Position numbers and translations under genes: made by a program. Positions 53,353 to 63,486 of a DNA stretch of 64,000 bases are shown one piece after another. Origin of the DNA: an uncultured Pseudomonadota bacterium (GTDB lineage Bacteria; Pseudomonadota; Alphaproteobacteria; RF32; CAG-239); NCBI GenBank assembly GCA_902763535.1, contig CACWSG010000003.1:1-64000 (forward strand). The letters are read 5' to 3'. Under the pieces are notes generated by a model. It was not told the DNA's origin and searched no databases. It saw nothing but the letters and a program-made list of their open reading frames with translations. How positions within the stretch are numbered: position 1 is the first letter of the stretch; each line of letters starts with the position of its first letter.

Positions 53353-54081
53353 ATGCGTACAGGTCTGATTGCAAAAAAACTTGGAATGTCCCGCATTTTC
53401 GAAGTTGACGGAACTCATGTTCCGGTTACAGTTTTGCAAGTTAACGGCTTGGAAGTCGTTGCAGTTAAGACCCAAGAGAAAGATGGTTATACATCTGTTC
53501 AATTGGGCTGCGGCGATATCAAAGCAAAGAACTTGACAAAGCCGATGAAGGGATATTTTGCAAAGGCTAATGTTGAGCCGAAGAGCAAATTGGCAGAATT
53601 CAGAGTATCCGAAGACTGCTTGCTTAATGTCGGCGATAAATTATCTGTAGAACATTTTGTACCCGGTCAATTTGTTGATGTTTGCGGTACATCAATCGGT
53701 AAAGGTTTTGCCGGTGTTATGAAGCGCCACAATTTCGGCGGTTTGGAAGCATCACACGGTGTATCAATTTCACACCGTTCGCATGGTTCTACAGGACAAA
53801 GACAAGATCCCGGTAAAGTATTTAAGGGCAAAAAGATGGCCGGACATATGGGTGATGAACGCGTAACCGTTCAAAACTTGAAGGTTGTGGCTGTTAATGC
53901 TGATAAGGGATTGATTATGGTTAAAGGCGGCGTTCCCGGATCGGATAATTCTTGGGTTTATGTTACCGATGCCATTAAGAAATCTGCTTCAGTAAAACTC
54001 CCGATGCCTGCCGGTTTGATTAAAGTTGATGAACCTGTTGCAGCTAAAGTCGAAGCTGAAGCTCCGGCTGAAAATGCATAA
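53353..54081 (+). CDS. rplC: 50S ribosomal protein L3
   Basis: 242 aa. [25 protein letters not shown] at the start, and the peptidyl-transferase-reaching loop [20 protein letters not shown]. The last ~20 residues are an Ala/Glu/Val-rich extension ([15 protein letters not shown]), common in alphaproteobacteria. AAGGAAAAA upstream. Confidence 0.98.
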   Translation: MRTGLIAKKLGMSRIFEVDGTHVPVTVLQVNGLEVVAVKTQEKDGYTSVQLGCGDIKAKNLTKPMKGYFAKANVEPKSKLAEFRVSEDCLLNVGDKLSVEHFVPGQFVDVCGTSIGKGFAGVMKRHNFGGLEASHGVSISHRSHGSTGQRQDPGKVFKGKKMAGHMGDERVTVQNLKVVAVNADKGLIMVKGGVPGSDNSWVYVTDAIKKSASVKLPMPAGLIKVDEPVAAKVEAEAPAENA

Positions 54082-54098
54082 AGATAAGGATGAAAAAT

Positions 54099-54719
54099 AT
54101 GAAACAGGACATCTTAAATTTAGAAAACAAAGTTGTTGGCTCAATTGAACTTGACAATTCAATTTTCGGATTGGAAGTTTGCGCTGACATCTTGCATCGT
54201 GTTGTTGTATGGCAATTGGCAAGACAGCAAGCCGGAACACACAAGACCAAAGGTCGTTCCGAAGTTGCTTTGACACCGGCTAAACCTTTTAAACAAAAAG
54301 GCGGCGGTCGTGCTCGTCAAGGTTCCAGAAAAGGTACTCAGTTCCGTAAAGGCGGTATCGTATTTGGTCCGGTTGTAAGAGATCATTCTCACGACTTGAC
54401 TAAGAAGTTCAGACAATTAGGTTTGAAGACTGCTTTGTCGGCTAAGCTGAAAGAAGGTAATTTGGTTATTTTGGATGATGCCAAATTGGCAGAGCCGAAA
54501 ACCAAGTTGTTGAAGAGTAGCTTGGAAGCTTGCGGTTTGAATAACTGCCTGATTATCGGCGGTAAAGAGATTGATACCAATTTTGCTCTTGCTTCACGCA
54601 ATTTGGTTGAAGTTGATGTTTTACCGGCGATGGGTGCTAACGTATATGACATCTTAAGAAGAGACAAGTTAGTTTTGACTAAAGATGCGGTTGCCTGCTT
54701 GGGAGAGAGATTGAAATGA
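54099..54719 (+). CDS. rplD: 50S ribosomal protein L4
   Basis: 206 aa from ATG 54099, which has AAGGA eight bases upstream; ATG 54090 in frame is poorly placed. The exit-tunnel loop [20 protein letters not shown] and the region preceding it ([10 protein letters not shown]) are conserved. L4 autoregulates S10 operons in some bacteria. Its stop overlaps the rplW start (ATGA). Confidence 0.97.
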   Translation: MKQDILNLENKVVGSIELDNSIFGLEVCADILHRVVVWQLARQQAGTHKTKGRSEVALTPAKPFKQKGGGRARQGSRKGTQFRKGGIVFGPVVRDHSHDLTKKFRQLGLKTALSAKLKEGNLVILDDAKLAEPKTKLLKSSLEACGLNNCLIIGGKEIDTNFALASRNLVEVDVLPAMGANVYDILRRDKLVLTKDAVACLGERLK

Positions 54720-55033
54720 GTAAGTCGAAAAACACAAACAATGTAACCGCCAAAATGTATGACACTTTGGTTCGTCCGGTTATTACTGAAAAGTCTATGC
54801 TTTCTTCAGAAAACGGCAAAGTTACATTTACGGTTCCTTTGTGGGCTGGCAAAGACGAAGTAAAGAGCGCTGTTGAAGCAATCTTTAATGTTAAGGTCAC
54901 CAAAGTGAATACAATTCGCACAAACGGCAAGGAAAAAATGTTCCGCGGTCATGTCGGACAACGTTCTGACTATAAAAAGGCTGTGGTTACTCTTGCCAAA
55001 GGTCAAAATATTGATGTTACAACAGGAATTTAG
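54716..55033 (+). CDS. rplW: 50S ribosomal protein L23
   Basis: 105 aa with [20 protein letters not shown] and the C-terminal [19 protein letters not shown]. It lies at the tunnel exit and docks SRP and trigger factor. Overlaps rplD by four bases. Confidence 0.97.
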   Translation: MSKSKNTNNVTAKMYDTLVRPVITEKSMLSSENGKVTFTVPLWAGKDEVKSAVEAIFNVKVTKVNTIRTNGKEKMFRGHVGQRSDYKKAVVTLAKGQNIDVTTGI

Positions 55034-55036
55034 AAA

Positions 55037-55873
55037 ATGGCATTGAAAAATTATAAGCCCACATCTCCTGGACTTCGTCAGCTCGTTATCGTTGACAGAA
55101 GCGAGTTGTACAAAGGAGCACCTGAGAAGACATTGACAGTCGGTTTGACTAAAACCGGCGGTCGTGACAACTTCGGTCATGTTACCAGTCGCAGAGTTGG
55201 TGGCGGTCATAAACGCAAATTACGCGTGATTGACTTTAAACGCAGAAAGTTCGATTCAGAGGCTACTGTTGAGAGAATTGAATATGATCCTAATCGTTCG
55301 GCTTTTATTGCTTTGATTAGCTATGAAGACGGTGAAAAGGCTTATATTTTGGCTCCGCAAAGATTAAAAGCCGGTGATAAGGTTATATCTTCGGATAAAG
55401 CCGATATTAAACCGGGTAATGCAATGCCTTTGAAGAATATGCCGGTTGGTACTATTATTCACAATGTTGAGCTTAAGGCCGGTAAGGGCGGGCAGTTGGT
55501 TCGTTCAGCCGGATGCTATGCTCAATTGGTTGGTAAAGATGCCGGCTATGCACAATTAAAATTGAGCTCCGGCGAACTGCGTGTTGTTCGTGAAGAGTGC
55601 TTGGCTACCGTAGGCGCTGTTTCGAATCCGGACAACCAAAACAGATCGTTGGGTAAAGCGGGACGCAACCGTTGGCTGGGCAATCGTCCGGTTTCACGCG
55701 GTGTTGCTATGAACCCTGTTGATCACCCGCATGGTGGTGGTGAAGGCCGCACTTCCGGTGGTCGTCATCCGGTTACTCCTTGGGGTATTCCGACTAAGGG
55801 TTATAAGACTCGTACTAACAAAAAGACGGATAAATTCATTATGAGAAGCCGTCATGATAACAAGAAGAAATAA
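55037..55873 (+). CDS. rplB: 50S ribosomal protein L2
   Basis: 278 aa; [20 protein letters not shown] at the start, the RNA-binding middle, and the conserved [20 protein letters not shown] near the peptidyl transferase centre. Three bases after rplW. Confidence 0.98.
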   Translation: MALKNYKPTSPGLRQLVIVDRSELYKGAPEKTLTVGLTKTGGRDNFGHVTSRRVGGGHKRKLRVIDFKRRKFDSEATVERIEYDPNRSAFIALISYEDGEKAYILAPQRLKAGDKVISSDKADIKPGNAMPLKNMPVGTIIHNVELKAGKGGQLVRSAGCYAQLVGKDAGYAQLKLSSGELRVVREECLATVGAVSNPDNQNRSLGKAGRNRWLGNRPVSRGVAMNPVDHPHGGGEGRTSGGRHPVTPWGIPTKGYKTRTNKKTDKFIMRSRHDNKKK

Positions 55874-55885
55874 GGAGAAACGCTA

Positions 55886-56164
55886 ATGACACGATCCGTA
55901 TGGAAAGGCCCGTTTGTTGATGGCTATCTTCTGAAAAAAGCTGAAGCTGCCAGAGCTTCTAAGCGTAATGAAGTAATCAAAATTTGGTCCCGCCGCTCAA
56001 CCATGTTGCCTCAATTTGTAGGTTTGACATTCGGTGTTCACAACGGACACAAATTTATTCCGGTTTTGGTTACCGAAGATATGATTGGTCATAAATTCGG
56101 CGAGTTTGCACCGACCCGTACATTCTACGGTCACGCTGCTGACAAGAAAGCTAAGAGAGGTTAA
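55886..56164 (+). CDS. rpsS: 30S ribosomal protein S19
   Basis: 92 aa; [19 protein letters not shown] and [22 protein letters not shown] are diagnostic, as is [19 protein letters not shown]. 30S head. ATG with AAGGAGAAA upstream. Confidence 0.98.
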   Translation: MTRSVWKGPFVDGYLLKKAEAARASKRNEVIKIWSRRSTMLPQFVGLTFGVHNGHKFIPVLVTEDMIGHKFGEFAPTRTFYGHAADKKAKRG

Positions 56165-56166
56165 TT

Positions 56167-56541
56167 ATGAGTCAAGTTAAGAATCAAAGAAGAGTTAATG
56201 ACAAAGAGGCTTTGGCTATATGTCATTCAATTCGTACCTCTCCGCGCAAACTGAATTTGGTTGCACAAACCATTCGCGGTATGAGTGCTTCTAAGGCTGT
56301 TGCTGAGCTCAGCTTTTCGAAGAGAAGAATTGCAAAAGTTGCTTTGAGTGTTTTGCAGTCGGCGATTGCAAATGCTGAGAATAATCATCAATTGAACATT
56401 GATAAATTGTTTGTTAAAGCAGCTTATGTTGGAAAAGGTTTGGTTATGAAGCGCATGAGCGCAAGAGGACGCGGAAGAGGCGCCAGAGTCTTGAAGCCGT
56501 TCTCAAACATGACCATTGTTGTTGCAGAGCGTGAGGAGTAA
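56167..56541 (+). CDS. rplV: 50S ribosomal protein L22
   Basis: 124 aa with [21 protein letters not shown] and the C-terminal hairpin reaching into the exit tunnel ([20 protein letters not shown]). Two bases after rpsS, RBS GAGAGG inside the end of rpsS. Confidence 0.98.
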   Translation: MSQVKNQRRVNDKEALAICHSIRTSPRKLNLVAQTIRGMSASKAVAELSFSKRRIAKVALSVLQSAIANAENNHQLNIDKLFVKAAYVGKGLVMKRMSARGRGRGARVLKPFSNMTIVVAEREE

Positions 56542-56545
56542 TCTG

Positions 56546-57214
56546 ATGGGACAAAAAGTAAATCCTACAAGTCTTCGTTTGGGTGTTAACCGCACCTGGG
56601 ATTCTCGTTGGTATGCTGATGATAAGTATGCAGATTATCTTCACGAAGATGTAAAAATTAAAGAATTCTTGAAGGATAAGTTGGCTGCTGCCGGCATTAG
56701 CAAGATTTTGATTGAAAGACCTGCTAAAAAGGCCAGAGTTACCATTTATTCGGCAAGACCGGGTGTTGTAATTGGCAAAAAGGGTCAAGATATTGAAGTT
56801 TTGAAAAAAGACATTCAAAAAATGACTGACTCTGAAGTTCAATTGAACATTGTAGAAGTTAGAAAACCTGAGTTGGATGCACAATTGGTTGCTGACAGCG
56901 TTGCTCAACAGTTGGAAAGACGTGTTGCTTTCCGCAGAGCTATGAAACGCGTTATGCAGTCGGCTTTGCGCTTGGGTGCTGAGGGTATTAAGGTTGCTTG
57001 TTCAGGTCGTTTGGGCGGCGCCGAAATTGCTCGTACCGAACACTATCGTGAAGGCAGAGTTCCTTTGCACACATTGCGTGCTGACATTGATTATGCTACC
57101 TCAACCGCTCATACAACTTATGGTGCCTGTGGCGTAAAAGTTTGGATTTATAAGGGCGAAATTATGGCTCATGATCCAATGGCTCAGGACAAAAAGTTGG
57201 CTGAACAGAAATAA
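56546..57214 (+). CDS. rpsC: 30S ribosomal protein S3
   Basis: 222 aa from ATG 56546 (GTGAGGAG upstream), starting [20 protein letters not shown]; a longer frame overlaps rplV and is not conserved. KH domain with [20 protein letters not shown]. Lines the mRNA entry channel. Confidence 0.98.
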   Translation: MGQKVNPTSLRLGVNRTWDSRWYADDKYADYLHEDVKIKEFLKDKLAAAGISKILIERPAKKARVTIYSARPGVVIGKKGQDIEVLKKDIQKMTDSEVQLNIVEVRKPELDAQLVADSVAQQLERRVAFRRAMKRVMQSALRLGAEGIKVACSGRLGGAEIARTEHYREGRVPLHTLRADIDYATSTAHTTYGACGVKVWIYKGEIMAHDPMAQDKKLAEQK

Positions 57215-57227
57215 TAGGTGAATAGAG

Positions 57228-57656
57228 ATGTTAAGTCCAAAAAGATTGAAATTCCGCAAACAGCATAAGGGCCGTATTCACGGTCTGGCCAAAGGCGGAT
57301 CAGAATTGAGTTTCGGTTCATACGGCTTGAAGGCTTTGACACCTGAGCGCGTTACAGCTCGCCAAATTGAGGCAGCTCGTAGAGCGATTACTCGTGAAAT
57401 GAAAAGACTTGGTCAATTATGGATCAGAATTTTCCCTGATGTTCCGGTTTCAGACAAACCTGCTGAGGTTCGTATGGGAAAAGGTAAAGGCTCAGTAGAA
57501 TTTTGGGTAGCCAGAGTAAAGCCCGGTCGTATTCTTTTTGAATGCGGCGGCGTAAGCGAGGAAATCGCTCGTTCGGCTTTGACTTTAGGTGCTGCTAAAT
57601 TACCGATTAAAACTAAGTTTGTTAAAAAACTTAATTCAGAATTGGGAGCAGAATAA
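57228..57656 (+). CDS. rplP: 50S ribosomal protein L16
   Basis: 142 aa; [20 protein letters not shown] and [20 protein letters not shown] are diagnostic. It sits near the A site of the 50S subunit. Overlaps rpmC by one base. Confidence 0.98.
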   Translation: MLSPKRLKFRKQHKGRIHGLAKGGSELSFGSYGLKALTPERVTARQIEAARRAITREMKRLGQLWIRIFPDVPVSDKPAEVRMGKGKGSVEFWVARVKPGRILFECGGVSEEIARSALTLGAAKLPIKTKFVKKLNSELGAE

Positions 57657-57859
57657 TGGTTAAAACAAAAACTAAAGATTTGCGCGCTATGAGCTTGGAC
57701 GAATTGGAAGCTAAGTTGCTTGAGAATAAAAAAGAGCAGTTTAACTTGCGCGTTCAGCAGTCGACCGGACAGTTGCAAAACACAGCACAGCTGGCAAAAG
57801 TTCGTAAGGAAGTAGCCAAAATCAACACGCTCATTACCGAGCGCAAGAAGAATAACTAA
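57656..57859 (+). CDS. rpmC: 50S ribosomal protein L29
   Basis: 67 aa; KDLRAMSLDELEAKLLENKK and LRVQQSTGQLQNTAQLAKVR fit L29, a two-helix protein near the tunnel exit. ATG overlaps the rplP stop. Confidence 0.97.
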   Translation: MVKTKTKDLRAMSLDELEAKLLENKKEQFNLRVQQSTGQLQNTAQLAKVRKEVAKINTLITERKKNN

Positions 57860-57871
57860 GGGAGAAATAAT

Positions 57872-58108
57872 ATGCCTAAAAGAATTCTTCAAGGTGTTGT
57901 TGTTAGTGATAAACAGGATAAAACTGTCGTAGTCAGTGTTGAGCGTCAGGTTATGCATCCGGTTTATAAAAAGTTCATCAAGAAAAGCAAAAAATATGCT
58001 GCTCATGATGAGAATAATCAGTTCAAAGTCGGCGATATGGTTAGCATTGAAGAATGCGCTCCAAAATCAAAGACCAAGACTTGGACTGTAATCGTTAATA
58101 ACGCCTAG
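57872..58108 (+). CDS. rpsQ: 30S ribosomal protein S17
   Basis: 78 aa; [20 protein letters not shown] and [20 protein letters not shown] are typical. OB-fold protein binding 16S rRNA helix 11. AAGGGAGAAA upstream. The last gene before a 145-base gap with a hairpin. Confidence 0.97.
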   Translation: MPKRILQGVVVSDKQDKTVVVSVERQVMHPVYKKFIKKSKKYAAHDENNQFKVGDMVSIEECAPKSKTKTWTVIVNNA

Positions 58109-58153
58109 AGATAAGTCGTTTTAAGCGTTATTGGATAAATTTTCGCAAGTGCT

Positions 58154-58213
58154 AAGAAAAATCGCTATCATTGGCTGATTTTTCTTGCCTTGAGAAAAAA
58201 TATAGAGTAATAG
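58154..58213 (+). promoter_or_regulatory. Hairpin and possible promoter in the rpsQ-rplN gap
   Basis: AAGAAAAATC pairs with GATTTTTCTT around a 13-base loop (58154-58186). Overlapping its end, TTGCCT (58185-58190), a 17-base spacer and TAATAG (58208-58213) could form a promoter for the spc genes. This gap is where S10 and spc operons separate in many bacteria. Confidence 0.5.
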
Positions 58214-58253
58214 CATAGAACGATAACAAATAAAAAAGAAAAGGAAGTAAAAA

Positions 58254-58622
58254 ATGATACAGATGCAAACCAACCTTGATGTCGCCGACAATTCTGGTGC
58301 TCGTCAGGTGCAGTGCATTAAAGTTCTTGGCGGGTCCAAGAGAATGCACGCCTCCGTTGGCGATGTTATTGTAGTGTCGATTAAAGACGCTATACCAAAG
58401 GGTCGTGTGAAGAAAGGTGATGTTCACAAAGCAGTGATTGTTCGTACTGCCAGTGATATCAGACGCAAAGACGGATCAGTTATCCGCTTTGACAGTAATG
58501 CTGCGGTTCTTATTAATAAGGACGGCGAGCCGATCGGTACTCGTATCTTCGGCCCCGTTACCAGAGAGCTCAGAAGCAAGAAGTTTATGAAAATTATTTC
58601 ATTAGCACCGGAGGTATTATAA
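58254..58622 (+). CDS. rplN: 50S ribosomal protein L14
   Basis: 122 aa; [20 protein letters not shown] and [20 protein letters not shown] are diagnostic. Forms inter-subunit bridges. AAGGAAG upstream. One-base overlap with rplX. Confidence 0.98.
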   Translation: MIQMQTNLDVADNSGARQVQCIKVLGGSKRMHASVGDVIVVSIKDAIPKGRVKKGDVHKAVIVRTASDIRRKDGSVIRFDSNAAVLINKDGEPIGTRIFGPVTRELRSKKFMKIISLAPEVL

Positions 58623-58930
58623 TGCCTAAGTTAAAAATTAAAAAGGGCGACCAAGTTGTTATTTTGTCAGGTGATGACAAAGGCAAAACTGGTGAAGTAT
58701 TAAAAGCAATGCCGAAAGAAAATAAGGTAGTTGTGCAAGGCGTTAATTTGGTAAAAAGACATACCAAACCCAGCCAAACCAATCCTGGCGGTATTGTTAC
58801 TAAGGAAGCACCGCTCAATGCTTCAAAAGTAGCTTACGCGAAAGATGGCAAAGCCACCAAAATCGGCTACAAAGAAGTTAAGGGCAAAAAAGTGCGTTTC
58901 GCTCGTAAAACCGGTGATGTAATCGATTAA
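58622..58930 (+). CDS. rplX: 50S ribosomal protein L24
   Basis: 102 aa with a KOW motif: [20 protein letters not shown] and [20 protein letters not shown]. An early assembly protein for the 50S subunit. GGAGGT upstream. Confidence 0.98.
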   Translation: MPKLKIKKGDQVVILSGDDKGKTGEVLKAMPKENKVVVQGVNLVKRHTKPSQTNPGGIVTKEAPLNASKVAYAKDGKATKIGYKEVKGKKVRFARKTGDVID

Positions 58931-58944
58931 TGGGAGAAAAATTT

Positions 58945-59484
58945 ATGGCAAATTTTGAAGATTTATACAATCAAGTCATAAAAAAATCTCTTGTGGAAAA
59001 ATTCGGTTACACTAATCCACATGAGATTCCGAAGCTGACTAAAATTGTATTGAATATCGGTGTCGGCGATGCTGTTGCCGATAAAAAGAAACTGAACAAT
59101 GCAGTAGAAGAATTGGCTTTGATTGCCGGTCAAAAGCCGGTTGTAACCACAGCCAGAAAGTCTATTGCTACCTTTAAGCTGAGAGAAGGTATGCCGATCG
59201 GTTGCAAAGTAACTCTGCGTTCTACCAAGATGTATGAGTTTTTGGAGAGATTGATCAATATGGCATTGCCGCGCGTTAGAGACTTTCACGGTATTACCGG
59301 AAAGAACTTTGACGGCAGAGGTAACTTTGCTTTCGGTATTAAAGAGCAGATTATCTTTCCTGAAATTAACTATGACAAGGTTGAAAATATTCGCGGTATG
59401 GATATTTGCATCTGCACTTCGGCTAAGACCGATGAAGAGGCAAAAGCCTTATTGACAGCTTTTAACCTGCCTTACAAGAAATAA
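58945..59484 (+). CDS. rplE: 50S ribosomal protein L5
   Basis: 179 aa from ATG 58945 (GGGAGA upstream), reading [21 protein letters not shown]; an in-frame ATG at 58930 overlaps the rplX stop and is less likely. [20 protein letters not shown] and [20 protein letters not shown] are conserved. Binds 5S rRNA. Confidence 0.97.
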   Translation: MANFEDLYNQVIKKSLVEKFGYTNPHEIPKLTKIVLNIGVGDAVADKKKLNNAVEELALIAGQKPVVTTARKSIATFKLREGMPIGCKVTLRSTKMYEFLERLINMALPRVRDFHGITGKNFDGRGNFAFGIKEQIIFPEINYDKVENIRGMDICICTSAKTDEEAKALLTAFNLPYKK

Positions 59485-59498
59485 GTGGAGAGAAACTA

Positions 59499-59804
59499 AT
59501 GGCAAAAACAAGTTCAGTTTATAGAAACTTGAAAAGAGCAAAAATGGCAGAGAAGTTTGCTTCTCGTCGTGCAAAGCTCAAGAAAGTAGTTATGGATAAA
59601 ACCATCTCTCCGGAAGAGAGATTTCAGGCTACTTTGAAGTTGGCTGAGATGCCGCGTAATTCTGCTAAAATCAGATATAGAAATCGTTGCAGAATCACCG
59701 GCCGTTCTCGTAGTGTATACCGGAAATTCGGGTTGAGCCGTGTTGAGTTGAGAGATATGGCCAGCTTCGGTGAGATTCCGGGTTTGGTTAAATCAAGCTG
59801 GTAG
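59499..59804 (+). CDS. rpsN: 30S ribosomal protein S14 (zinc-free type)
   Basis: 101 aa; [20 protein letters not shown] and [20 protein letters not shown]. It is the long form lacking the CxxC pairs of zinc-binding S14. 30S head. GTGGAGAG upstream. Confidence 0.98.
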   Translation: MAKTSSVYRNLKRAKMAEKFASRRAKLKKVVMDKTISPEERFQATLKLAEMPRNSAKIRYRNRCRITGRSRSVYRKFGLSRVELRDMASFGEIPGLVKSSW

Positions 59805-59816
59805 GGAGATAAGATT

Positions 59817-60215
59817 ATGTCTATGTCTGATCCTTTGGGCGATATGCTCACACGCATTAGAAACGCACAGAGAGCGAAGAAGAGTGAAGTCGTATCACCT
59901 GCTTCTCGCTTGCGTGAAAATGTTTTGGAAGTTTTGAAAAAAGAGGGCTACATTTTGGGCTATGAAAAGACCAATGTTCGTCCGGGAATTGATGAACTTC
60001 ACATTAAACTGAAATACTTTGAAGGCGCTTCGGTTATCACAGAGATTTTCCGTGTTTCCACACCGGGAAGAAGAGTTTATTCTTCAGTGAAAGATTTGCC
60101 GAGAGTATATAATGGCTTGGGTATTTCGATTATTTCTACTCCGCAAGGTGTTATGAGCGATAACGATGCTCGTAAAGCCAATGTCGGCGGCGAAATTTTG
60201 TGTCAGGTATTTTAA
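59817..60215 (+). CDS. rpsH: 30S ribosomal protein S8
   Basis: 132 aa; [20 protein letters not shown] and the C-terminal [20 protein letters not shown]. Central 16S-binding protein and, in E. coli, the spc operon repressor. ATG 59817 or 59823. Confidence 0.98.
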   Translation: MSMSDPLGDMLTRIRNAQRAKKSEVVSPASRLRENVLEVLKKEGYILGYEKTNVRPGIDELHIKLKYFEGASVITEIFRVSTPGRRVYSSVKDLPRVYNGLGISIISTPQGVMSDNDARKANVGGEILCQVF

Positions 60216-60230
60216 GGGAGGATATTTACT

Positions 60231-60767
60231 ATGTCGAGAGTTGGAAAATATCCGGTTATTGTTCCTGACGGAGTTAATGTTACTGTTGAGAGCAACAATG
60301 TTTTGGTAAAAGGCAAAAACGGCGAGTTGTCTTGTCATTTTGATGCCGACCATATCGATGTTAAATTAGACGGTAACAAGGTTACTGTTTCTCCAAAGTC
60401 TGAAACCAAAGAGGCCAGAGCTTTGTGGGGAACAACCAGAGCCAATATTAACACTCTTGTTAAAGGTGTTAGTGAAGGCTTTAAGAAAGATTTGGAATTG
60501 GTTGGTGTTGGTTATAAAGCTCGTGTTGAAGGATCAAAATTGATTTTGTCCTTGGGCTTTTCACATGATGTTACGGTTGAAACCCCTAAAGGTTTGAAGA
60601 TTACTTGTGCATCACCGACACAAATCAGTATTTTTGGTGCAGATAAGCAACTTGTCGGTCAAACTGCGTCGGAAATTCGCAACTGGCGTAAACCTGAGCC
60701 TTATAAAGGAAAAGGTGTTAAATATGTTGGCGAATATGTACGTCGTAAAGAAGGCAAGAAGAAATAA
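60231..60767 (+). CDS. rplF: 50S ribosomal protein L6
   Basis: 178 aa; [40 protein letters not shown] and the C-terminal [20 protein letters not shown]. Near the GTPase centre of the 50S subunit. GGGAGG upstream. Confidence 0.98.
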   Translation: MSRVGKYPVIVPDGVNVTVESNNVLVKGKNGELSCHFDADHIDVKLDGNKVTVSPKSETKEARALWGTTRANINTLVKGVSEGFKKDLELVGVGYKARVEGSKLILSLGFSHDVTVETPKGLKITCASPTQISIFGADKQLVGQTASEIRNWRKPEPYKGKGVKYVGEYVRRKEGKKK

Positions 60768-60778
60768 GGATAAATAAA

Positions 60779-61141
60779 ATGAGTACACCAAGAGAATTGT
60801 TTGAAAAGAGAAAAGGGCGTGTTCGCTCAGCTCTTAAAAAGGCTGCAAACGGCAAAATGAGATTGTCGGTATTCCGCAGCGGAAAGCATATGTATGCTCA
60901 AATTATCGATGATAATAAGGGTGTTACTGTGGCATCGGCTTCGACTTTGGATAAAGAAGTTCGTGACAGCTTGAAAAAGACAGCCAATATTGAAGCGGCA
61001 AGTTTTGTCGGCAAATTGATTGCTGAACGTGCTGTCAAAGGCGGTGTAAGTGAGGTTGTTTTTGATCGCGGCGGTTATATCTATCATGGTCGCATCAAAG
61101 CTTTGGCTGACGCAGCACGTAGTGCTGGATTGAAATTCTAA
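60779..61141 (+). CDS. rplR: 50S ribosomal protein L18
   Basis: 120 aa; [20 protein letters not shown] and [20 protein letters not shown]. Binds 5S rRNA with L5. AAGGATAAA upstream. Confidence 0.98.
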   Translation: MSTPRELFEKRKGRVRSALKKAANGKMRLSVFRSGKHMYAQIIDDNKGVTVASASTLDKEVRDSLKKTANIEAASFVGKLIAERAVKGGVSEVVFDRGGYIYHGRIKALADAARSAGLKF

Positions 61142-61152
61142 GGAGAGTCAAA

Positions 61153-61719
61153 ATGGCACAACAATCTGTTGATCAGCACAATAAAGCTGAAAGAAAAGAA
61201 GAACTGGTTGAAAAATTAGTTCATGTTAACCGCGTTGCCAAAACAGTTAAAGGCGGACGTACAATGTCGTTTGCCGCTGTGGTTGTCGTCGGCGACCAAA
61301 AGGGTCGTGTCGGATTTGGTTCGGGTAAGGCCGCTGAAGTTCCTGAGGCAATTACTAAAGCAACCAATGAAGCCAAAAGAAATATGGTTCGTATTCCGCT
61401 TCGTGAAGGCAGAACTTTGCACCACGATGTTTCCGGACATTTCGGAGCCGGCAAAGTTTATTTGCGTACAGCTCCTGCCGGTACCGGTGTTATTGCCGGT
61501 GGTCCGATGCGTGCAGTATTTGAAGTTTTGGGCGTACAAGATGTCGTTGCAAAATCAGTAGGATCTAACAATCCTTACAACATGATAAAAGCTACTTTTA
61601 ACGCTTTGGAATCAATCAACTCACCGAGAATGGTTGCTGCAAAACGTGGTAAAAAAGTAGGCGACATTGTTGCTCGTCGCGAGAATTCGAACTCTAAATC
61701 CGTTGCAGAGGAGGTCTAA
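61153..61719 (+). CDS. rpsE: 30S ribosomal protein S5
   Basis: 188 aa; [20 protein letters not shown], then [20 protein letters not shown] and [20 protein letters not shown]. Decoding accuracy protein on the 30S subunit. AAGGAGAG upstream. Confidence 0.98.
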   Translation: MAQQSVDQHNKAERKEELVEKLVHVNRVAKTVKGGRTMSFAAVVVVGDQKGRVGFGSGKAAEVPEAITKATNEAKRNMVRIPLREGRTLHHDVSGHFGAGKVYLRTAPAGTGVIAGGPMRAVFEVLGVQDVVAKSVGSNNPYNMIKATFNALESINSPRMVAAKRGKKVGDIVARRENSNSKSVAEEV

Positions 61720-61724
61720 AGCAG

Positions 61725-61916
61725 ATGGCTAATGCAAAAAAGAAAATGATTAAGGTTGAGCAAATTGCCAGCCCGATCGGCAGACCGCAAGATCAAAGAG
61801 CTACTTTGATTGGTTTGGGTTTGAACAAGATGCATAAGGTATCTGAATTAGAAGATACTCCTGCAGTTCGCGGAATGATTAAGAAGGTTCAGCACTTAGT
61901 CAAAGTTTCAGAGTAA
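61725..61916 (+). CDS. rpmD: 50S ribosomal protein L30
   Basis: 63 aa; [20 protein letters not shown] and [21 protein letters not shown] small 50S surface protein. Five bases after rpsE, GAGGAGG upstream. Confidence 0.97.
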   Translation: MANAKKKMIKVEQIASPIGRPQDQRATLIGLGLNKMHKVSELEDTPAVRGMIKKVQHLVKVSE

Positions 61917-61917
61917 G

Positions 61918-62019
61918 AGTTTTGCAAAAGGGGTGTCATGCTTGTAATTTTTTCGCTTATGTAGTTTTATCTACACCGCGCTCAAAAATTGCTTCGCAGC
62001 ACACCTCTTTATCAAAACT
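61918..62019. repeat. Nested hairpin element between rpmD and rplO
   Basis: Outer arms AGTTTTG and CAAAACT (61918-62019), middle arms GGGGTGT/ACACCTC (imperfect) and AATTTTTTCGC/GCTCAAAAATT, and a core TGTAG-(TTTTA)-CTACA-like hairpin (61960-61975). It interrupts what is usually a tight rpmD-rplO junction and may attenuate transcription or act as an RNA processing site. Its core resembles the hairpins after tuf and rplO. Confidence 0.7.
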
Positions 62020-62062
62020 TAACTAGAAGATGATGAGACTTTTTTATGAAGGAATATGAAAA

Positions 62063-62515
62063 ATGAAACTGAATGAAATTAGAGATAACGAAGGTGCTCG
62101 CAAGTCGCGCAAACGTGTTGCTCGCGGTATCGGAAGCGGCTCAGGTAAGACCGGCGGTCGTGGTCAAAAAGGTCAAAAATCCCGTTCAGGTGTTGCAGTT
62201 AACGGTTTTGAAGGCGGCCAAATGCCGATTTACCGCAGATTGCCAAAACGCGGATTTAAGAACCACTTTGCCAAAGAGTTTGCTGTCGTTAACTTGGATA
62301 CTTTGCAAAAGGCAATTGATGCCGGCAAATTGAATGCTGATGATGTTAATGTTGAAAGCTTGCTCAAAGCTGGCGTTATCAACAAAAAGTTGGACGGTGT
62401 TCGTCTGCTTGGCAGGGGTGCTTTGACAGCTAAAGTTAGTGTTAGTGTTAACTCAGCATCAAAGACTGCAGTGGCAGCGGTAGAAAAAGCCGGAGGCAGT
62501 GTAAAACTCGTTTAA
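62063..62515 (+). CDS. rplO: 50S ribosomal protein L15
   Basis: 150 aa; [40 protein letters not shown] and the C-terminal [17 protein letters not shown] fit L15. AAGGAATATG upstream of ATG. Normally followed by secY; here hairpin DNA follows and secY lies about 21 kb upstream. Confidence 0.97.
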   Translation: MKLNEIRDNEGARKSRKRVARGIGSGSGKTGGRGQKGQKSRSGVAVNGFEGGQMPIYRRLPKRGFKNHFAKEFAVVNLDTLQKAIDAGKLNADDVNVESLLKAGVINKKLDGVRLLGRGALTAKVSVSVNSASKTAVAAVEKAGGSVKLV

Positions 62516-62639
62516 AACTGCGTATAACGGCACATCTAAAGCCAAAATTGCGAAAGAGAGAAAATTCATGTAGGCTTTACTACACTAGAATTTTCTCTCT
62601 TCTTATTTTGACTTTATCTGTACCATTCTTCGCAGTTTT
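62514..62639. repeat. Nested hairpin element downstream of rplO
   Basis: Outer arms AAAACTGCG (62514-62522) and CGCAGTTTT (62631-62639) enclose an inner hairpin AGAGAGAAAATTC/GAATTTTCTCTCT (62555-62567 and 62588-62600) with core ATGTAG-GCTTTA-CTACAC. The core and inner arm match 266-301 after tuf with one difference; the outer stems do not. Confidence 0.8.
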
Positions 62640-62826
62640 ATTTTAGTACACTCCTGTCGCTTTTAAGAGGGTTTTTTATTATTTACGCACGCTATCCGAG
62701 TTTTACTATACAAAGCCATGTAGGCTTTTACTATGTAGAAATTTTCCGAGCTTTTTAAATCACTTTATTTAAACCATTCTTCAAGATTTACGTAATAAAA
62801 ATTATTTGAGAAACTTCATGTTAAAT
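62640..62826. other. Remainder of rplO-distal hairpin region
   Basis: No gene. Contains TAGTACACTCCTGTCGC (62644-62660, matching 176-192 with one difference) and a short hairpin AAAGCC-ATGTA-GGCTTT (62713-62728) with a CATGTAGGCTTTTACTATG core. T-rich DNA follows. Confidence 0.6.
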
Positions 62827-62863
62827 AAAAAAAGTTTCTCTCGTGATGAGAGAAACTTTTTTT
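62827..62863. terminator. Bidirectional terminator
   Basis: AAAAAAAGTTTCTCTC pairs with GAGAGAAACTTTTTTT around a short GTGAT loop. It abuts the stop codon of the minus-strand 95-aa gene and can also end transcripts arriving from rplO. Confidence 0.92.
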
Positions 62864-63149
62864 AAGGTTGGTACTGTTTAAGAGCCATGCTAACGGAGAC
62901 TACCGCCAACAGAGCTGCCCACAAGGCAATTCCCAGCGCAAGAGAGTTTTTGACCTCACCTTTGAAAAAGGTATAAACCAAATAGACAGCTAAAGCGACA
63001 AGCATAACCGCCAAGCTAAGCAGGAATGCACTTTCCCAGCCGACGAAAAATTGCAGTGTTACCATGATAGCAACAAAAGGTCCAATGACTATGGTTGCTG
63101 CTATGGCCTCAATTTTGTGGGCTTTTAAGTAATCTTTGATTTTTTTCAT
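62862..63149 (-). CDS. Small three-helix membrane protein, unknown
   Basis: 95 aa, no family recognised. A basic N-terminus (MKKIKDYLKAHK) is followed by three hydrophobic segments: about 13-34 (IEAIAATIVIGPFVAIMVTL), 38-61 (ESAFLLSLAVMLVALAVYLV) and 70-88 (LALGIALWAALLAVVSVSMA). No Shine-Dalgarno motif before the ATG; leader is AT-rich. It has its own promoter and terminator. Confidence 0.75.
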   Translation of the reverse strand: MKKIKDYLKAHKIEAIAATIVIGPFVAIMVTLQFFVGWESAFLLSLAVMLVALAVYLVYTFFKGEVKNSLALGIALWAALLAVVSVSMALKQYQP

Positions 63150-63183
63150 AATAGATAAATTTTAATAATAAAAATTTGAATGC

Positions 63184-63211
63184 AGTATATAATCTATTGT
63201 GATTTTTTCAA
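63184..63211 (-). promoter_or_regulatory. Promoter of the 95-aa membrane protein
   Basis: On the minus strand TTGAAA (complement of 63206-63211), 16-base spacer, TATACT (complement of 63184-63189), about 35 bases before the ATG. Confidence 0.65.
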
Positions 63212-63300
63212 CTTTTTTTTCAATTTTTTTACTGGACAATAAAAAATAAAGGTATATATTAATGGCTCGTTTTTAATTATTAATTTAACAAACATGCTGT

Positions 63301-63444
63301 ATGAAAACATGGATTATTATTTTAGCTGTGCTGTTGGTTGTATCACTGGTGATTAATGTTTTTTTGGCGGTTAAATTGCATAACTGTCGGAAAGGGAGAA
63401 GAAATGACAGATATATGACGGCAGCGATGATTAGCTTTGATTAA
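63301..63444 (+). CDS. Putative 47-aa single-pass membrane peptide
   Basis: A short frame starting MKTWIIILAVLLVVSLVINV, with one strong hydrophobic helix followed by KLHNCRKGRRND, a basic cytoplasmic or stop-transfer segment. Too short for composition tests, but the membrane-helix/positive-charge pattern and its proximity to a similar 73-aa gene make it credible. No Shine-Dalgarno motif. Confidence 0.5.
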   Translation: MKTWIIILAVLLVVSLVINVFLAVKLHNCRKGRRNDRYMTAAMISFD

Positions 63445-63486
63445 AAAAAGTTACTCATTTAAATAATACTCATAAATACAAAAAAG

